From assembly GCA_964572225.1 (NCBI GenBank), contig CAZNFR010000057.1:1-23886 (forward strand): a DNA stretch of 23,886 nt, written 5' to 3'. This DNA is from CAZNFR01 sp964572225. GTDB taxonomy: Bacteria > Bacteroidota > Bacteroidia > Bacteroidales > GCA-2748055. Position numbers and translations under genes: made by a program. Of this stretch, positions 6,981 to 15,505 are shown in pieces; the stretch's first letter is position 1, and every line of letters starts with the position of its first letter. Under the pieces are notes generated by a model. That model worked only from the letters and a program-made list of their open reading frames with translations. It had not been told where the DNA came from and searched no databases.

Positions 6981-9614
6981 TTGTATAGACAATTATCGAC
7001 ATACCTGTTATTTTTTTTGTTGATTTCGGTTTCCTGTTCAAGGGAAAAGAATACGGCTTTGAGCCGTACCTACCATAGCCTTACTGCCCATTACAACATA
7101 TATTATAACGGGGAGGAGAGCTACCGGATGGGAGTGAAAAAGGTTTCCGAAAACTTTCAGGATAATTATACACGTATCCTTCCTGTTTTTTATTTTTCGG
7201 ATGAATCGGCTGCACAGATTGCCGCCTCGGATATGAAAAGAGCGATAGAAAAGGCCAAGAAGGTAATCACCTTAAAGTCCATCACTGCCAAGCCGGAGTT
7301 AAAGAAGGGGAATCTAACGGATAAGCAGAAGGAGTTCTACAGTCAAAAGGAATTCAATAAGTGGATCGATGAGAATTACCTGCTAATGGGGAAGGCTTAT
7401 GTATACACCAATGAATTTTCCATGGCTATTGAGACTTTTAAAAAGGTGATCACAGATTTCCCGGATAATCCCTCGAGGTTTACGGCTTTTGTCTGGCTGG
7501 CGAGGGCCTACAGTGAAACCGGCGAATACCGGGAGTCTCTACGAATCCTGGATATGCTGAAAGTGAATGAGGAATTGCCCAAAAAGCTCAGGGATGATCT
7601 TTTGCTAAGCTATACGGATCTATACATCAAACAGGAGCAATATGAAAAGGCGCTGCCCTACCTGCAGGATGCCCTTGATCATATTCGGGATAAGGGCCGA
7701 AAGATCCGGATGACTTATATTCTTGCCCAGATCTATCAAAACCTCGGAAGGCCGGAGGAGACGGTGGACACCTACCGGAAGGTAATTCGCATGAATCCTC
7801 CCTACGAAATGACCTTCAATGCCAAGATCAATATGGCTTCAGCCTTCCGGGCGGGATCCGAGGGCGGGGAAGAAATTCAGAATTTATTGATGAAAATGCT
7901 GAAGGATGACAAAAACATTGATTACCGGGACCAAATCTATTACGCCCTTGGAAACATTGAGATGAAAAGGGAGAATGAGGGACAGGCCATTGATTATTTC
8001 AACCTGAGTATCCGATACAACATAAATAATTTTAATCAGGCCGGACTTTCCTATCTGGCTTTGGGTGATCTTTACTATGAGCGGCCCGACTACCTCTTAT
8101 CCCAGGCATACTATGACAGTACCATTCAGAATATTGCCGAAGATTATGATGATTATGAGGTGCTGAGTCTGAAAGCTAAAAACCTCAACAAGCTGGTAAC
8201 CCATCTTCAGGTATATGAGCTCGAGGATAGTTTGCAAAGGCTGGCGGCCCTTCCGGAGGATAAACTTAACGAGAGAATAGACCAGATCATCCAATTGGTT
8301 CTAAAGGAGGAGCAGGAGGAAAAAATGAAACAGGAGATGATGGCTATGCAATCGGGTGTTATGAACCAGTCCCGATCCGGGTCTGCCGATGCTGGAGGCA
8401 ACTGGTATTTTTACAACATGACGGCCAAGGGATTTGGTCAGCCAGAGTTCAGGATGAAATGGGGAAACCGTAAGTTGGAGGACAACTGGAGGAGGAGAAA
8501 CAAGGAAAGTCTGGAGATCGTTGATCCAACTCAACCGGAAGGGGAAGTGAATGATACCACCGGAGGAAAGACCCAACAGGTACTAAGCAGGAAGACCCGT
8601 GAGTATTACCTTATGGAAATACCCCTTACCGATTCGGCCATGGAATTGTCACATCAGCACCTGGAGGAAGCTCTGTATAACATGGGGGTGGTATACCGGA
8701 ATGATCTGAATGATATAAAGGAAGCCATAGTTTCTTTTGATGAAGTTCTGGAGAGGTATCCCGGAGGCACATTCGGGCTGATGGCTGCCTATAATCTTCA
8801 CGAGATCTATAAAGAAGTGGGAAACCCAAATAAATCTGAGAGCTATAAACATTACATCCTCCAGAATTACCCGAATTCGCCCAGGGCAAAGATTATGGCG
8901 AATCCGTCCTATGTGAATGAGCTGATTGAAGAGCAAAATAAGATAAACCGTTTTTATGAAGAGGTTTATCAGGCATTTGAAATCAGGAATTTTCAGAAGG
9001 TGATCCGCGATACGGATTATGCTTTAAAGGAGTATGAGGGACATGAGCTTATTCCCAAGTTCCGGTTATTGAGGGCGATATCCCTTGGCAGGGTAAACGG
9101 TGATGCGGTGATGACGTCTGAGCTGGAGTCGGTTATTCAGGACTTTCCCGATAGTGAGGTGAGTACCTTTGCCCGGGAAGTCATTGCAAGCCTGTACCAG
9201 GCGGTTCCTGAGCTGGAAGTGGAGGATACCCGCCAGGAAGCCGAGGAGATCTATGCCTATGATGAAGAAGATATTTACTATGTTGGGATCCTCAGTAATT
9301 CGGTTGAAATGAGTAATCAGCTTAACTTTAATCTGATCAATTTCCATCTGGACAATTTTCCACGCCAGAATTTCGGCATTGAGCAGAAGGAGATCGGAGA
9401 TAACAATTTCTTTCTTATCCGGGAGTTTGAGGGACTTGAGTCGGCGCAGCGGTATTTTAGCGTATTTCGTGAAAACAGGGATATGGTTTTCAGGGATGTT
9501 GACCGGAGTAAAGCCATTCCTTTTATGATTAGTAAGACCAATCTGCAAACCCTGGAAGAAGATCTTGAATTTGAAAAGTACCGTTTGTATTTTGAAAAAT
9601 ATTACCCTGAATAA
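6981..9614 (+). CDS. porW: TPR lipoprotein PorW/SprE, type IX secretion
   Basis: Large outer-envelope lipoprotein of the PorW (Porphyromonas) / SprE (Flavobacterium) family, which connects the T9SS rings and motor to the outer-membrane translocon. The 877 residues start with a signal peptide whose lipobox ends at C19 (SVSC). TPR-like helical repeats lie around 123-193, 203-273 and 553-630. The family block with NWYFYN, WGNRKLEDNW and charged linkers lies at about 433-516, and the C-terminal domain with FPRQNFGIEQ and YYP near the end at about 760-873. The start is TTG at 6981: the only nearby upstream ATG (6943) is out of frame, and TTG places the signal peptide properly. porX follows after 3 bases, suggesting co-regulated production. 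Identification is by overall pattern; the symbol sprE would be equivalent. Confidence 0.82.
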   Translation: MYRQLSTYLLFFLLISVSCSREKNTALSRTYHSLTAHYNIYYNGEESYRMGVKKVSENFQDNYTRILPVFYFSDESAAQIAASDMKRAIEKAKKVITLKSITAKPELKKGNLTDKQKEFYSQKEFNKWIDENYLLMGKAYVYTNEFSMAIETFKKVITDFPDNPSRFTAFVWLARAYSETGEYRESLRILDMLKVNEELPKKLRDDLLLSYTDLYIKQEQYEKALPYLQDALDHIRDKGRKIRMTYILAQIYQNLGRPEETVDTYRKVIRMNPPYEMTFNAKINMASAFRAGSEGGEEIQNLLMKMLKDDKNIDYRDQIYYALGNIEMKRENEGQAIDYFNLSIRYNINNFNQAGLSYLALGDLYYERPDYLLSQAYYDSTIQNIAEDYDDYEVLSLKAKNLNKLVTHLQVYELEDSLQRLAALPEDKLNERIDQIIQLVLKEEQEEKMKQEMMAMQSGVMNQSRSGSADAGGNWYFYNMTAKGFGQPEFRMKWGNRKLEDNWRRRNKESLEIVDPTQPEGEVNDTTGGKTQQVLSRKTREYYLMEIPLTDSAMELSHQHLEEALYNMGVVYRNDLNDIKEAIVSFDEVLERYPGGTFGLMAAYNLHEIYKEVGNPNKSESYKHYILQNYPNSPRAKIMANPSYVNELIEEQNKINRFYEEVYQAFEIRNFQKVIRDTDYALKEYEGHELIPKFRLLRAISLGRVNGDAVMTSELESVIQDFPDSEVSTFAREVIASLYQAVPELEVEDTRQEAEEIYAYDEEDIYYVGILSNSVEMSNQLNFNLINFHLDNFPRQNFGIEQKEIGDNNFFLIREFEGLESAQRYFSVFRENRDMVFRDVDRSKAIPFMISKTNLQTLEEDLEFEKYRLYFEKYYPE

Positions 9615-9617
9615 TCC

Positions 9618-11171
9618 ATGCCTAAGAAGATCAAAATATTGTGGGTAGACGATGAAATGGATTTGTTGAAACCCTATGTTTTGTTTCTGGAGGAAAAAGG
9701 ATTTATGTTATTCACGGCCAATAACGGGGAAGATGGAATTGAACTGGTCAGAGAGAATGATTTTGATCTCATCTTTCTTGACGAGAATATGCCCGGGCTT
9801 AGCGGACTCGAAACTTTGGGGATCATTAAATCTATCAAGCCCTTCATTCCGGTGGTAATGATCACCAAGAGTGAGGAGGAGGATATCATGGAGGAAGCAA
9901 TCGGGTCCAAGATTGCGGATTACCTGATTAAACCTGTCAATCCGAATCAGATCCTGCTAAGCATAAAAAAACATATTGACACCAAGAGGCTGATCAGTCA
10001 GAAAACCACTTCGGGATATCAGAGTGAGTTTGGAAAATTAAGCATGGAGATCAATCAGGCCCGGAGCTATTCAGACTGGGTAAGCATCTATAAAAAATTG
10101 GTTTATTGGGAGTTGGAGCTGGAAGCTTCCGATGATCCTAACATGGATGAAATTCTGCAGACGCAAAAAAAGGAAGCCAATAAGGAGTTTTCACGGTTTG
10201 TGACACGGAATTATAGCAGCTGGTTTGAAAAAGACAGCTCGGATAAGCCCTTGCTATCCCCGCAGATCTTTAAGGAGGTGGTTTTCCCTGCGTTGAGCGA
10301 AGGGGAGAAAGTATTTTTTATTTTGGTTGACAATCTGAGGTTTGATCAGTGGAAGACCCTGGAGAAGGATATTACCGAGTTTGCCCGGGTTGAGCAGGAG
10401 GGTCTGTACTGCAGCATCTTACCCACAGCCACTCAGTATTCCAGAAATGCCATATTTGCCGGACTCATGCCCGCCGAGATCTATGATTTCTATCCCGAGC
10501 TATGGGTTTTCGATGAGGAAGAGGGGGGGAAGAATTTGAGCGAAAAGGAGTTATTGGAGAAACAACTGAAAAGGTTGGGACTGGATCCCAGGTTCAGGTA
10601 TGAAAAGGTCAACAACCAGAGAATGGGTAAAAAGCTTTGCGAGAACATTGGGGATCTGCTAAATTATAATCTCAACATCATTATTTACAATTTTGTGGAT
10701 ATGCTTTCGCATGCGCGCACCGAGATGGAAATGATCCGGGAGTTGGTCAATGACGAAGCGTCCTATCGTTCCCTAACCTCATCCTGGTTTAATCACAGTT
10801 ATTTCCTGGAGTTGTTGAGGTTGCTGAGTGGCAAAAATGTGAGGGTGATCCTGACCACCGATCATGGATCCATCAGGGTCGAGAATCCCGTTAAAGTGGT
10901 GGGTGACCGAAAGACCTCGACGAATTTGCGTTATAAACTCGGGCGGAACCTGAATTATAATCCGAATGACTTATTCGGCATCACCAAACCGGAAAAAATC
11001 CATCTTCCCAAGCCCAATATTTCCTCCAGTTTTATTTTTGCGAGGGAAGCTGATTTTTTTGTATATCCGAATAATTACAATCACTTTGTAAATTACTACC
11101 GGAATACCTTTCAGCATGGAGGAATATCCATGGAAGAGATGCTGGTTCCCTTAATTCAAATGCGAATCTGA
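9618..11171 (+). CDS. porX: Response regulator PorX with PglZ effector domain
   Basis: Two-component regulator controlling the T9SS; its usual sensor kinase, PorY, is not in this window. The receiver domain (1-120) has D11/D12, the phospho-acceptor D55 in FLDENMPG, T83 and K105. A helical linker leads to a C-terminal PglZ domain of the alkaline phosphatase superfamily. Visible candidate metal ligands and catalytic residues are D238 (ILVDNLRFDQW), T270/T272 (PTATQYSRNA), D361 and H365 (DMLSH), D415-H416 (TTDHGS) and H500 (FQHGG). PorX has been reported as a zinc-dependent phosphodiesterase acting on oligonucleotides. The 517 residues match the family. It lies 3 bases after porW and 1 base before tsaE. 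All catalytic positions appear intact, so it is predicted to be active. Confidence 0.93.
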   Translation: MPKKIKILWVDDEMDLLKPYVLFLEEKGFMLFTANNGEDGIELVRENDFDLIFLDENMPGLSGLETLGIIKSIKPFIPVVMITKSEEEDIMEEAIGSKIADYLIKPVNPNQILLSIKKHIDTKRLISQKTTSGYQSEFGKLSMEINQARSYSDWVSIYKKLVYWELELEASDDPNMDEILQTQKKEANKEFSRFVTRNYSSWFEKDSSDKPLLSPQIFKEVVFPALSEGEKVFFILVDNLRFDQWKTLEKDITEFARVEQEGLYCSILPTATQYSRNAIFAGLMPAEIYDFYPELWVFDEEEGGKNLSEKELLEKQLKRLGLDPRFRYEKVNNQRMGKKLCENIGDLLNYNLNIIIYNFVDMLSHARTEMEMIRELVNDEASYRSLTSSWFNHSYFLELLRLLSGKNVRVILTTDHGSIRVENPVKVVGDRKTSTNLRYKLGRNLNYNPNDLFGITKPEKIHLPKPNISSSFIFAREADFFVYPNNYNHFVNYYRNTFQHGGISMEEMLVPLIQMRI

Positions 11172-11172
11172 G

Positions 11173-11601
11173 ATGAGCAGGATCATTATGCAGTCGGAAA
11201 ACGATCTTCCCCAGGCGGCTACGGAATTTATCAGGCAGATGGGAGATCACCGGATATTCGCATTTTACGGGGAGATGGGCGCGGGTAAAACCACACTTAT
11301 CAAAGAGATTTGCAGACAAATGGAGGTGAAAGACAACGTGAGTAGTCCGACCTTCGCCCTGGTATATGAGTATTCAACGGTGAAGGGAACCGTTTACCAT
11401 TTTGATTTTTACCGGGTAAAGGAATTGTCTGAGTTGTTTGATCTCGGTTATGAGGATTATTTCTACAGTGGTGAATACTGTTTTATTGAATGGCCTGAGA
11501 TGGCAGAGCATATACTTCCGGAGAAGCATGTAAAGGTAAAGATTAGCGTCGGAAAGGAAGGGGCGAGGCTCCTGGAAATTCTGCCAGGGGATGTCTCTTG
11601 A
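11173..11601 (+). CDS. tsaE: tRNA threonylcarbamoyladenosine biosynthesis ATPase TsaE
   Basis: ATPase that works with TsaB and TsaD to make N6-threonylcarbamoyladenosine at A37 of ANN-decoding tRNAs. The 142 residues contain the P-loop GEMGAGKTT at 33-41, the family switch SSPTF at 57-61, HFDFYR at 76-81 and EWPE at 106-109. The length is normal. Its ATG starts one base after the porX stop, so it is surely transcribed, and probably translated, together with porW and porX. No functional link with T9SS is known; the grouping may reflect convenience of a shared promoter. Confidence 0.95.
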   Translation: MSRIIMQSENDLPQAATEFIRQMGDHRIFAFYGEMGAGKTTLIKEICRQMEVKDNVSSPTFALVYEYSTVKGTVYHFDFYRVKELSELFDLGYEDYFYSGEYCFIEWPEMAEHILPEKHVKVKISVGKEGARLLEILPGDVS

Positions 11602-11632
11602 CTGGAGTGCTGAATTATATTAATTTAGAGGC
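11598..11632 (+). promoter_or_regulatory. Candidate ald promoter
   Basis: TTG at 11598-11600, then 20 bases, then TAATTTAG at 11621-11628, a near match to TAnnTTTG. The 14-base string ATTAATTTAGAGGC (11619-11632) is identical to that before holB. The -33 element overlaps the tsaE stop codon. The ald ATG follows 27 bases after the -7 box. Confidence 0.5.
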
Positions 11633-11655
11633 CATTTCAATTCGCAGAAATCAAA

Positions 11656-12879
11656 ATGAGCATACCCGAATCTTCCCGATTAAGATATTCATTACCCAAC
11701 GGTAACCTGCTTCCTCAGGAGGAAATGCTGGAGGTAGGAAAGAAAAAGAAAAGTCTTAGCATTGGAATTCCCAGGGAGGATCATTCTCTGGAGAGCCGCC
11801 TGCCCCTTACTCCCGAGGCCGTGGAGATTCTGGTGGAGAACGGCCATGAAGTAAGAATTGAGCGTTCTGCCGGAAACGGAGCCAAGTATCACGATACCGA
11901 TTTCAGTGAAAAAGGAGCTCAGATTGTGGAGGAACAAGAAGAGGTTTTCAAGAGCGAGATCGTTTTAAAGGTGGCTCCTCCCACCATGGAGCAGGTAGAA
12001 ATGATGCAGCCCCATCAACTTCTAATCTCCTCTCTTCATCTTACTCTTCAATCGAAGGAGCTCATTACCCGGCTCATTGAAAAGAAAGTCACCACCCTGG
12101 CTTTTGAGCGGATCAAGGATGAGAATAATTGTTACCCGGTAACACGTTCCATGAGTGCGATTGCGGGTACGACTTCGATTTTAATTGCTGCCGAATACCT
12201 GAGTAACATACATGGGGGAAAGGGAGTGATGCTTGGCGGAGTCTCGGGCATTACCCCCACAGAGGTAGTCATCCTGGGTGCGGGTACGGCCGCTGAGTAT
12301 GCCGTGAGAGCGGCAATGGGACTGGGCGCGTTTGTAAAGATCTTTGATCATTCAGTGAATAGTTTGCGCAGGCTACAGGATAATGTGGGTCACCGGCTTC
12401 ACACTTCGGTATTTCACCCGAGAGTCATGGAAAAAACCCTTAAGTCGGCCGATGTGGTGATCGGTGCCGTACATCTCACCGATAAGGGTCCGAGGTATTA
12501 TATTACCGAAGAGATGGTAAGGCAGATGAAAAAAGGTTCAGTGATCGTGGACCTGAGCATTGATCAGGGGGGAAGCGTGGAAACATCGGTATGCCGGACC
12601 CAAATGGACCCGGTTTACACCCGGCATGATGTGATTCATTATTGTGTGCCCAATATTCCTTCGAGGGTAGCACGAACTGCTTCGATTGCGATAAGTAATG
12701 TTTTTCTGCCTATTTTACTGGACATGGGAAGTGCCGGCGGACTCCTTCGGATCCTCAAGGAGGATAACGGGCTCCGCCACGGGGTATATATTTACAACGG
12801 GATCCTGACAAGCAAATACATTGGCAAAGTTTTTGGGATACCTTCCAGGGACATTGACCTTTTGATGGCCGCTTTCTAA
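11656..12879 (+). CDS. ald: Alanine dehydrogenase
   Basis: NAD-dependent oxidative deamination of L-alanine to pyruvate and ammonia, or the reverse. The 407 residues align with the family from about residue 35 (IGIPRE); the first 30 or so form an N-terminal extension. Substrate and catalytic residues are R48, K105 (LKVAPP), H128 (SSLHLT) and D303 (DLSIDQGG). The Rossmann motif ILGAGTAAEYA is at 206-216, with D231 after strand 2 favouring NAD over NADP. The start at 11656 was chosen because it is the first ATG after the promoter; an ATG at residue 24 would leave the catalytic domain complete. It is not translationally coupled to tsaE. A saccharopine dehydrogenase or transhydrogenase alpha subunit is ruled out by the K/H/D set. 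Confidence 0.9.
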   Translation: MSIPESSRLRYSLPNGNLLPQEEMLEVGKKKKSLSIGIPREDHSLESRLPLTPEAVEILVENGHEVRIERSAGNGAKYHDTDFSEKGAQIVEEQEEVFKSEIVLKVAPPTMEQVEMMQPHQLLISSLHLTLQSKELITRLIEKKVTTLAFERIKDENNCYPVTRSMSAIAGTTSILIAAEYLSNIHGGKGVMLGGVSGITPTEVVILGAGTAAEYAVRAAMGLGAFVKIFDHSVNSLRRLQDNVGHRLHTSVFHPRVMEKTLKSADVVIGAVHLTDKGPRYYITEEMVRQMKKGSVIVDLSIDQGGSVETSVCRTQMDPVYTRHDVIHYCVPNIPSRVARTASIAISNVFLPILLDMGSAGGLLRILKEDNGLRHGVYIYNGILTSKYIGKVFGIPSRDIDLLMAAF

Positions 12880-12958
12880 CAAAGAGCAAGGAAGGTTGTT
12901 AAGAGAGTATTCGGTCTCGGATTAGTTAATCAAAAGTTTTACAGGAGTGAAAATAAAC

Positions 12959-13522
12959 ATGAGATATGCCCGGTTATTGGTGTTTTTATTAATACCCTTC
13001 TTCCTTTTTTCGTGTGAAGAAGAGGAAAAGGAACCCGGAAATTCGGGGAAAGTTACCCTGAGCAGCAGAAAACTGGGGACCAATATTTTTTATGTGATCG
13101 GATTTTCATTTGAAAGGGGGGAGGAAGTGCCCACCACCGGATCAAATGGTGTACTGCCCGATATCGTGGCTCAGAATATTGAAGTGAGAAATCCCATTAC
13201 AGGAGTATGGGAGCTGGAAGGCCTGGTGCTTACCTCGGCCAACAATAATCCCAACGGATTTGCCCTGAATAGTAAATTCCAGGACCTGGAACAGGCACGG
13301 GGATGGTTTGACGCTTATACTGAAGCCGAATACATAAATCCCTTTTGGAGGACCGACACACTGAGACCCGAACCGGTTTACCCGGTTTATACCTATAAGA
13401 CCATCAGCAATAATTATGTAAAGATCGTGATACGGGATGTGGATCTGACCGGAGATGACTACGGGGAGGTGGTAATTGACTATGAGATCCAAAGAGACGG
13501 GTCGACCCAATTCACCGATTAG
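12959..13522 (+). CDS. Putative surface lipoprotein, HmuY-like C-terminus
   Basis: A 187-residue lipoprotein with a strongly hydrophobic signal peptide ending in FLFSC; the cysteine at 19 is followed at once by EEEEKE. An acidic stretch right after the lipid cysteine resembles the Bacteroidota lipoprotein export signal for display on the outer surface. The C-terminal third (YTYKTISNNYVKIVIRD then EVVIDYEIQRDGS) resembles the end of HmuY-type beta-rich proteins, but I cannot confirm homology. ATG at 12959 is preferred over GTG at 12947: AGGAG lies 11 bases before it and it gives a cleaner signal peptide. The acyltransferase gene starts 8 bases after the stop. Function unknown; a ligand- or heme-binding role is only a possibility. 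Confidence 0.75.
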   Translation: MRYARLLVFLLIPFFLFSCEEEEKEPGNSGKVTLSSRKLGTNIFYVIGFSFERGEEVPTTGSNGVLPDIVAQNIEVRNPITGVWELEGLVLTSANNNPNGFALNSKFQDLEQARGWFDAYTEAEYINPFWRTDTLRPEPVYPVYTYKTISNNYVKIVIRDVDLTGDDYGEVVIDYEIQRDGSTQFTD

Positions 13523-13530
13523 CCCTGGCA

Positions 13531-14226
13531 ATGCTGCGAAACCTGGTTTTTTTCACTTTGCTTTGGTTCAGTCTTCTGCTGAGCATTCTGCTTTTTATTC
13601 CTTTCGGGATTGTTTGGATATTGGGAGGGCGAGAACCGGCACACCGGTTTGCAGGCTTGTGCACCCATTATTGGGGTAAATATGTTCTATTTTTGTCGGG
13701 TACCCGTCTGGAAGTTGAGGAAAAGAAATACCCACCTGGCTTACCCCCCGACCTGGTATTGTCGAACCATCAGAGCTATATGGACATTCCCGTTTTGATG
13801 AGTCTCTTCCGTTTCCCCCTTTCCTTTGTAGCAAAAAAAGAACTTATTAGGTTACCCTTCATTAATTTGTGGATTCTGGCCCTGGATTGCGATTTGATTG
13901 AAAGGAAGATGCCAGCAGCTGTTTTTCGAAAGATGCAATCGGAGGTATACCCGGATCGAGGCAAAACAAGGTTAATTTTCCCCGAGGGTACCCGAAGCCA
14001 ATCGGCCGAGGTGGGAAAGATACATGAGGGATTGATCAGGATGGCAACAGAAAAAGGTTTGAGAATTCTTCCGGTACATATTCAGGGTAGTTACCAGATA
14101 TTTGAAGAGAAAGGAAAAATCAGACCCGGAAGAGTGAGTATCCGGATCTTTCCGGTTTCTGATAAGTATGATCTTTCCGGTCTTAAGGATATGCTTTCCG
14201 GAAAGGGATTGAGCAATAATCGGTAA
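13531..14226 (+). CDS. plsC: 1-acyl-sn-glycerol-3-phosphate acyltransferase (PlsC family)
   Basis: Membrane-bound lysophosphatidic acid acyltransferase family, second acylation step of phospholipid synthesis. The 231 residues begin with a hydrophobic membrane segment at about 3-32. The catalytic HX4D motif is NHQSYMD with H80 and D85. Acceptor-binding motif FPEGTRS is at 150-156. Further family features are VAKKEL near 100 and the IPVH-like segment LRILPVHIQGSY. It is probably co-transcribed with the preceding lipoprotein (8-base gap), while waaA downstream has its own promoter. Substrate specificity, and whether this is the main PlsC, cannot be told from sequence; Bacteroidota often have several paralogues. 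Confidence 0.87.
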   Translation: MLRNLVFFTLLWFSLLLSILLFIPFGIVWILGGREPAHRFAGLCTHYWGKYVLFLSGTRLEVEEKKYPPGLPPDLVLSNHQSYMDIPVLMSLFRFPLSFVAKKELIRLPFINLWILALDCDLIERKMPAAVFRKMQSEVYPDRGKTRLIFPEGTRSQSAEVGKIHEGLIRMATEKGLRILPVHIQGSYQIFEEKGKIRPGRVSIRIFPVSDKYDLSGLKDMLSGKGLSNNR

Positions 14227-14229
14227 TTG

Positions 14230-14262
14230 TTTGCTTGCTGGAAAAAAATAGTTATATTTTTG
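14230..14262 (+). promoter_or_regulatory. waaA promoter (Bacteroidota type)
   Basis: TTTG at 14230-14233, 21 bases, then TATTTTTG at 14255-14262. This is a full match to both the -33 and -7 elements and the best promoter in the window. The waaA ATG starts 13 bases after the -7 box, implying a very short leader. Confidence 0.7.
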
Positions 14263-14275
14263 TGTGCATTAAACT

Positions 14276-15505
14276 ATGAGACTAATCTACAAAATAGGCA
14301 TCCGGGTTTATTTTTTTCTGGTGCTGATTGCATCCTTGTTCAATTCGAAAGCACGCCGTTGGCTGACCGGCCGAAGGGGGATGTGGAAAAAGATTAAACG
14401 TTCTATTGATCATGACCGAGAAGTAATCTGGTTCCATTGTTCCTCCCTGGGTGAATTTGAACAAGGTCGCCCCCTTATAGAGAAGATCAGGGAGAAACAA
14501 CCTGATGTATTTATTCTGCTTACATTTTTTTCCCCTTCCGGTTATGAACTAAGAAAGAACTATGCCCTGGCCGATCTGGTTACCTATATGCCATTGGACA
14601 CCCGTTTTAATGCCTGGCGTTTTATGAATTTGGTTAAACCATCGAGGGTATACTTCATTAAATACGAGTTTTGGTATTATTTTCTCCGGACCCTTTACAA
14701 AAAGAAGATCCCTGTTTACCTTGTTTCGGCCCGTTTCAGGGAGGACCAGGCATTTTTCCGCTGGTACGGACGCTGGTACAGGAAATTCCTAAATTATTTT
14801 AGTCATTTTTTTGTTCAGGATGAAAGGTCGGCCGCATTGTTAAGAAGCATTGGAATGGAAAATGTGACGGTTTCGGGTGATACCCGTTTTGACCGGGTAT
14901 ATCAGATTGCATCTGCCTCCAGGGAATACCCGGGAGTGGAATTGTTCCGGAATGGTAAGAAAGTCCTGGTAGCGGGTAGTACCTGGGAGAAGGATGAGGA
15001 ATTACTCGTGGAATACATCAACAAATGTACAAAGGATCTGAAGTTTATACTCGCACCTCATGAGATCAATTCACGAAAGCTTTACCGGCTGATTTCGATG
15101 ATTGACAAGCCTGTGGTTCGTTTCACCGATGAGGATAAGCGTTATTATGAACGAGCGGGAGTAATGCTGATTGATACCATAGGACATTTATCTTCGGTTT
15201 ACAAGTACGGGGACATCGCCTATATCGGGGGAGGCTTTGGTAAAGGGATTCACAATATTCTTGAAGCAGCTACTTACGGGCTCCCCGTTCTATTTGGACC
15301 CAATTACGAGAAGTTTAGAGAAGCCATAGAAATGATTGAGAATGAAGGGGCTATCAGTATTCAGAACTTCGAAATGCTAAAGGATGGTATCGATTCCCTG
15401 ATAAATGATCCGGAGAGGCTCCGTAAATTTTCAGGAAATGCCTTACATTATGTTAAATCGAATTTGGGAGCCACGGATCTGATTATTGGGGGGAGTTTGG
15501 GGTAG
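14276..15505 (+). CDS. waaA: 3-deoxy-D-manno-octulosonic acid (Kdo) transferase
   Basis: Transfers Kdo from CMP-Kdo to lipid A precursor at the inner membrane, the first step of LPS core synthesis. The GT-B fold glycosyltransferase (409 residues) has an N-terminal membrane anchor at about 5-22, the acceptor-side motif HCSSLGEFEQGRP at 54-66 with the probable catalytic base E60, the hinge segment GDTRFDRV, and the C-terminal donor-binding blocks AGSTWEKDE, LAPHE and YIGGGFGKGIHNILEAATYG. The start ATG follows a strong promoter. The last residues, GGSLG, are encoded by G-rich sequence like the octamer arrays, and the repeat DNA begins at the stop codon, so the native C-terminus may have been slightly altered. 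Number of Kdo residues added is unknown. Confidence 0.93.
   Translation: MRLIYKIGIRVYFFLVLIASLFNSKARRWLTGRRGMWKKIKRSIDHDREVIWFHCSSLGEFEQGRPLIEKIREKQPDVFILLTFFSPSGYELRKNYALADLVTYMPLDTRFNAWRFMNLVKPSRVYFIKYEFWYYFLRTLYKKKIPVYLVSARFREDQAFFRWYGRWYRKFLNYFSHFFVQDERSAALLRSIGMENVTVSGDTRFDRVYQIASASREYPGVELFRNGKKVLVAGSTWEKDEELLVEYINKCTKDLKFILAPHEINSRKLYRLISMIDKPVVRFTDEDKRYYERAGVMLIDTIGHLSSVYKYGDIAYIGGGFGKGIHNILEAATYGLPVLFGPNYEKFREAIEMIENEGAISIQNFEMLKDGIDSLINDPERLRKFSGNALHYVKSNLGATDLIIGGSLG

Noticed and set aside
9618..11171. PglZ domain as a sign of a BREX phage-defence system
   Set aside because: It is fused to a CheY-like receiver with a phospho-acceptor Asp, which is PorX architecture, and no brxC, pglX or other BREX gene is nearby.
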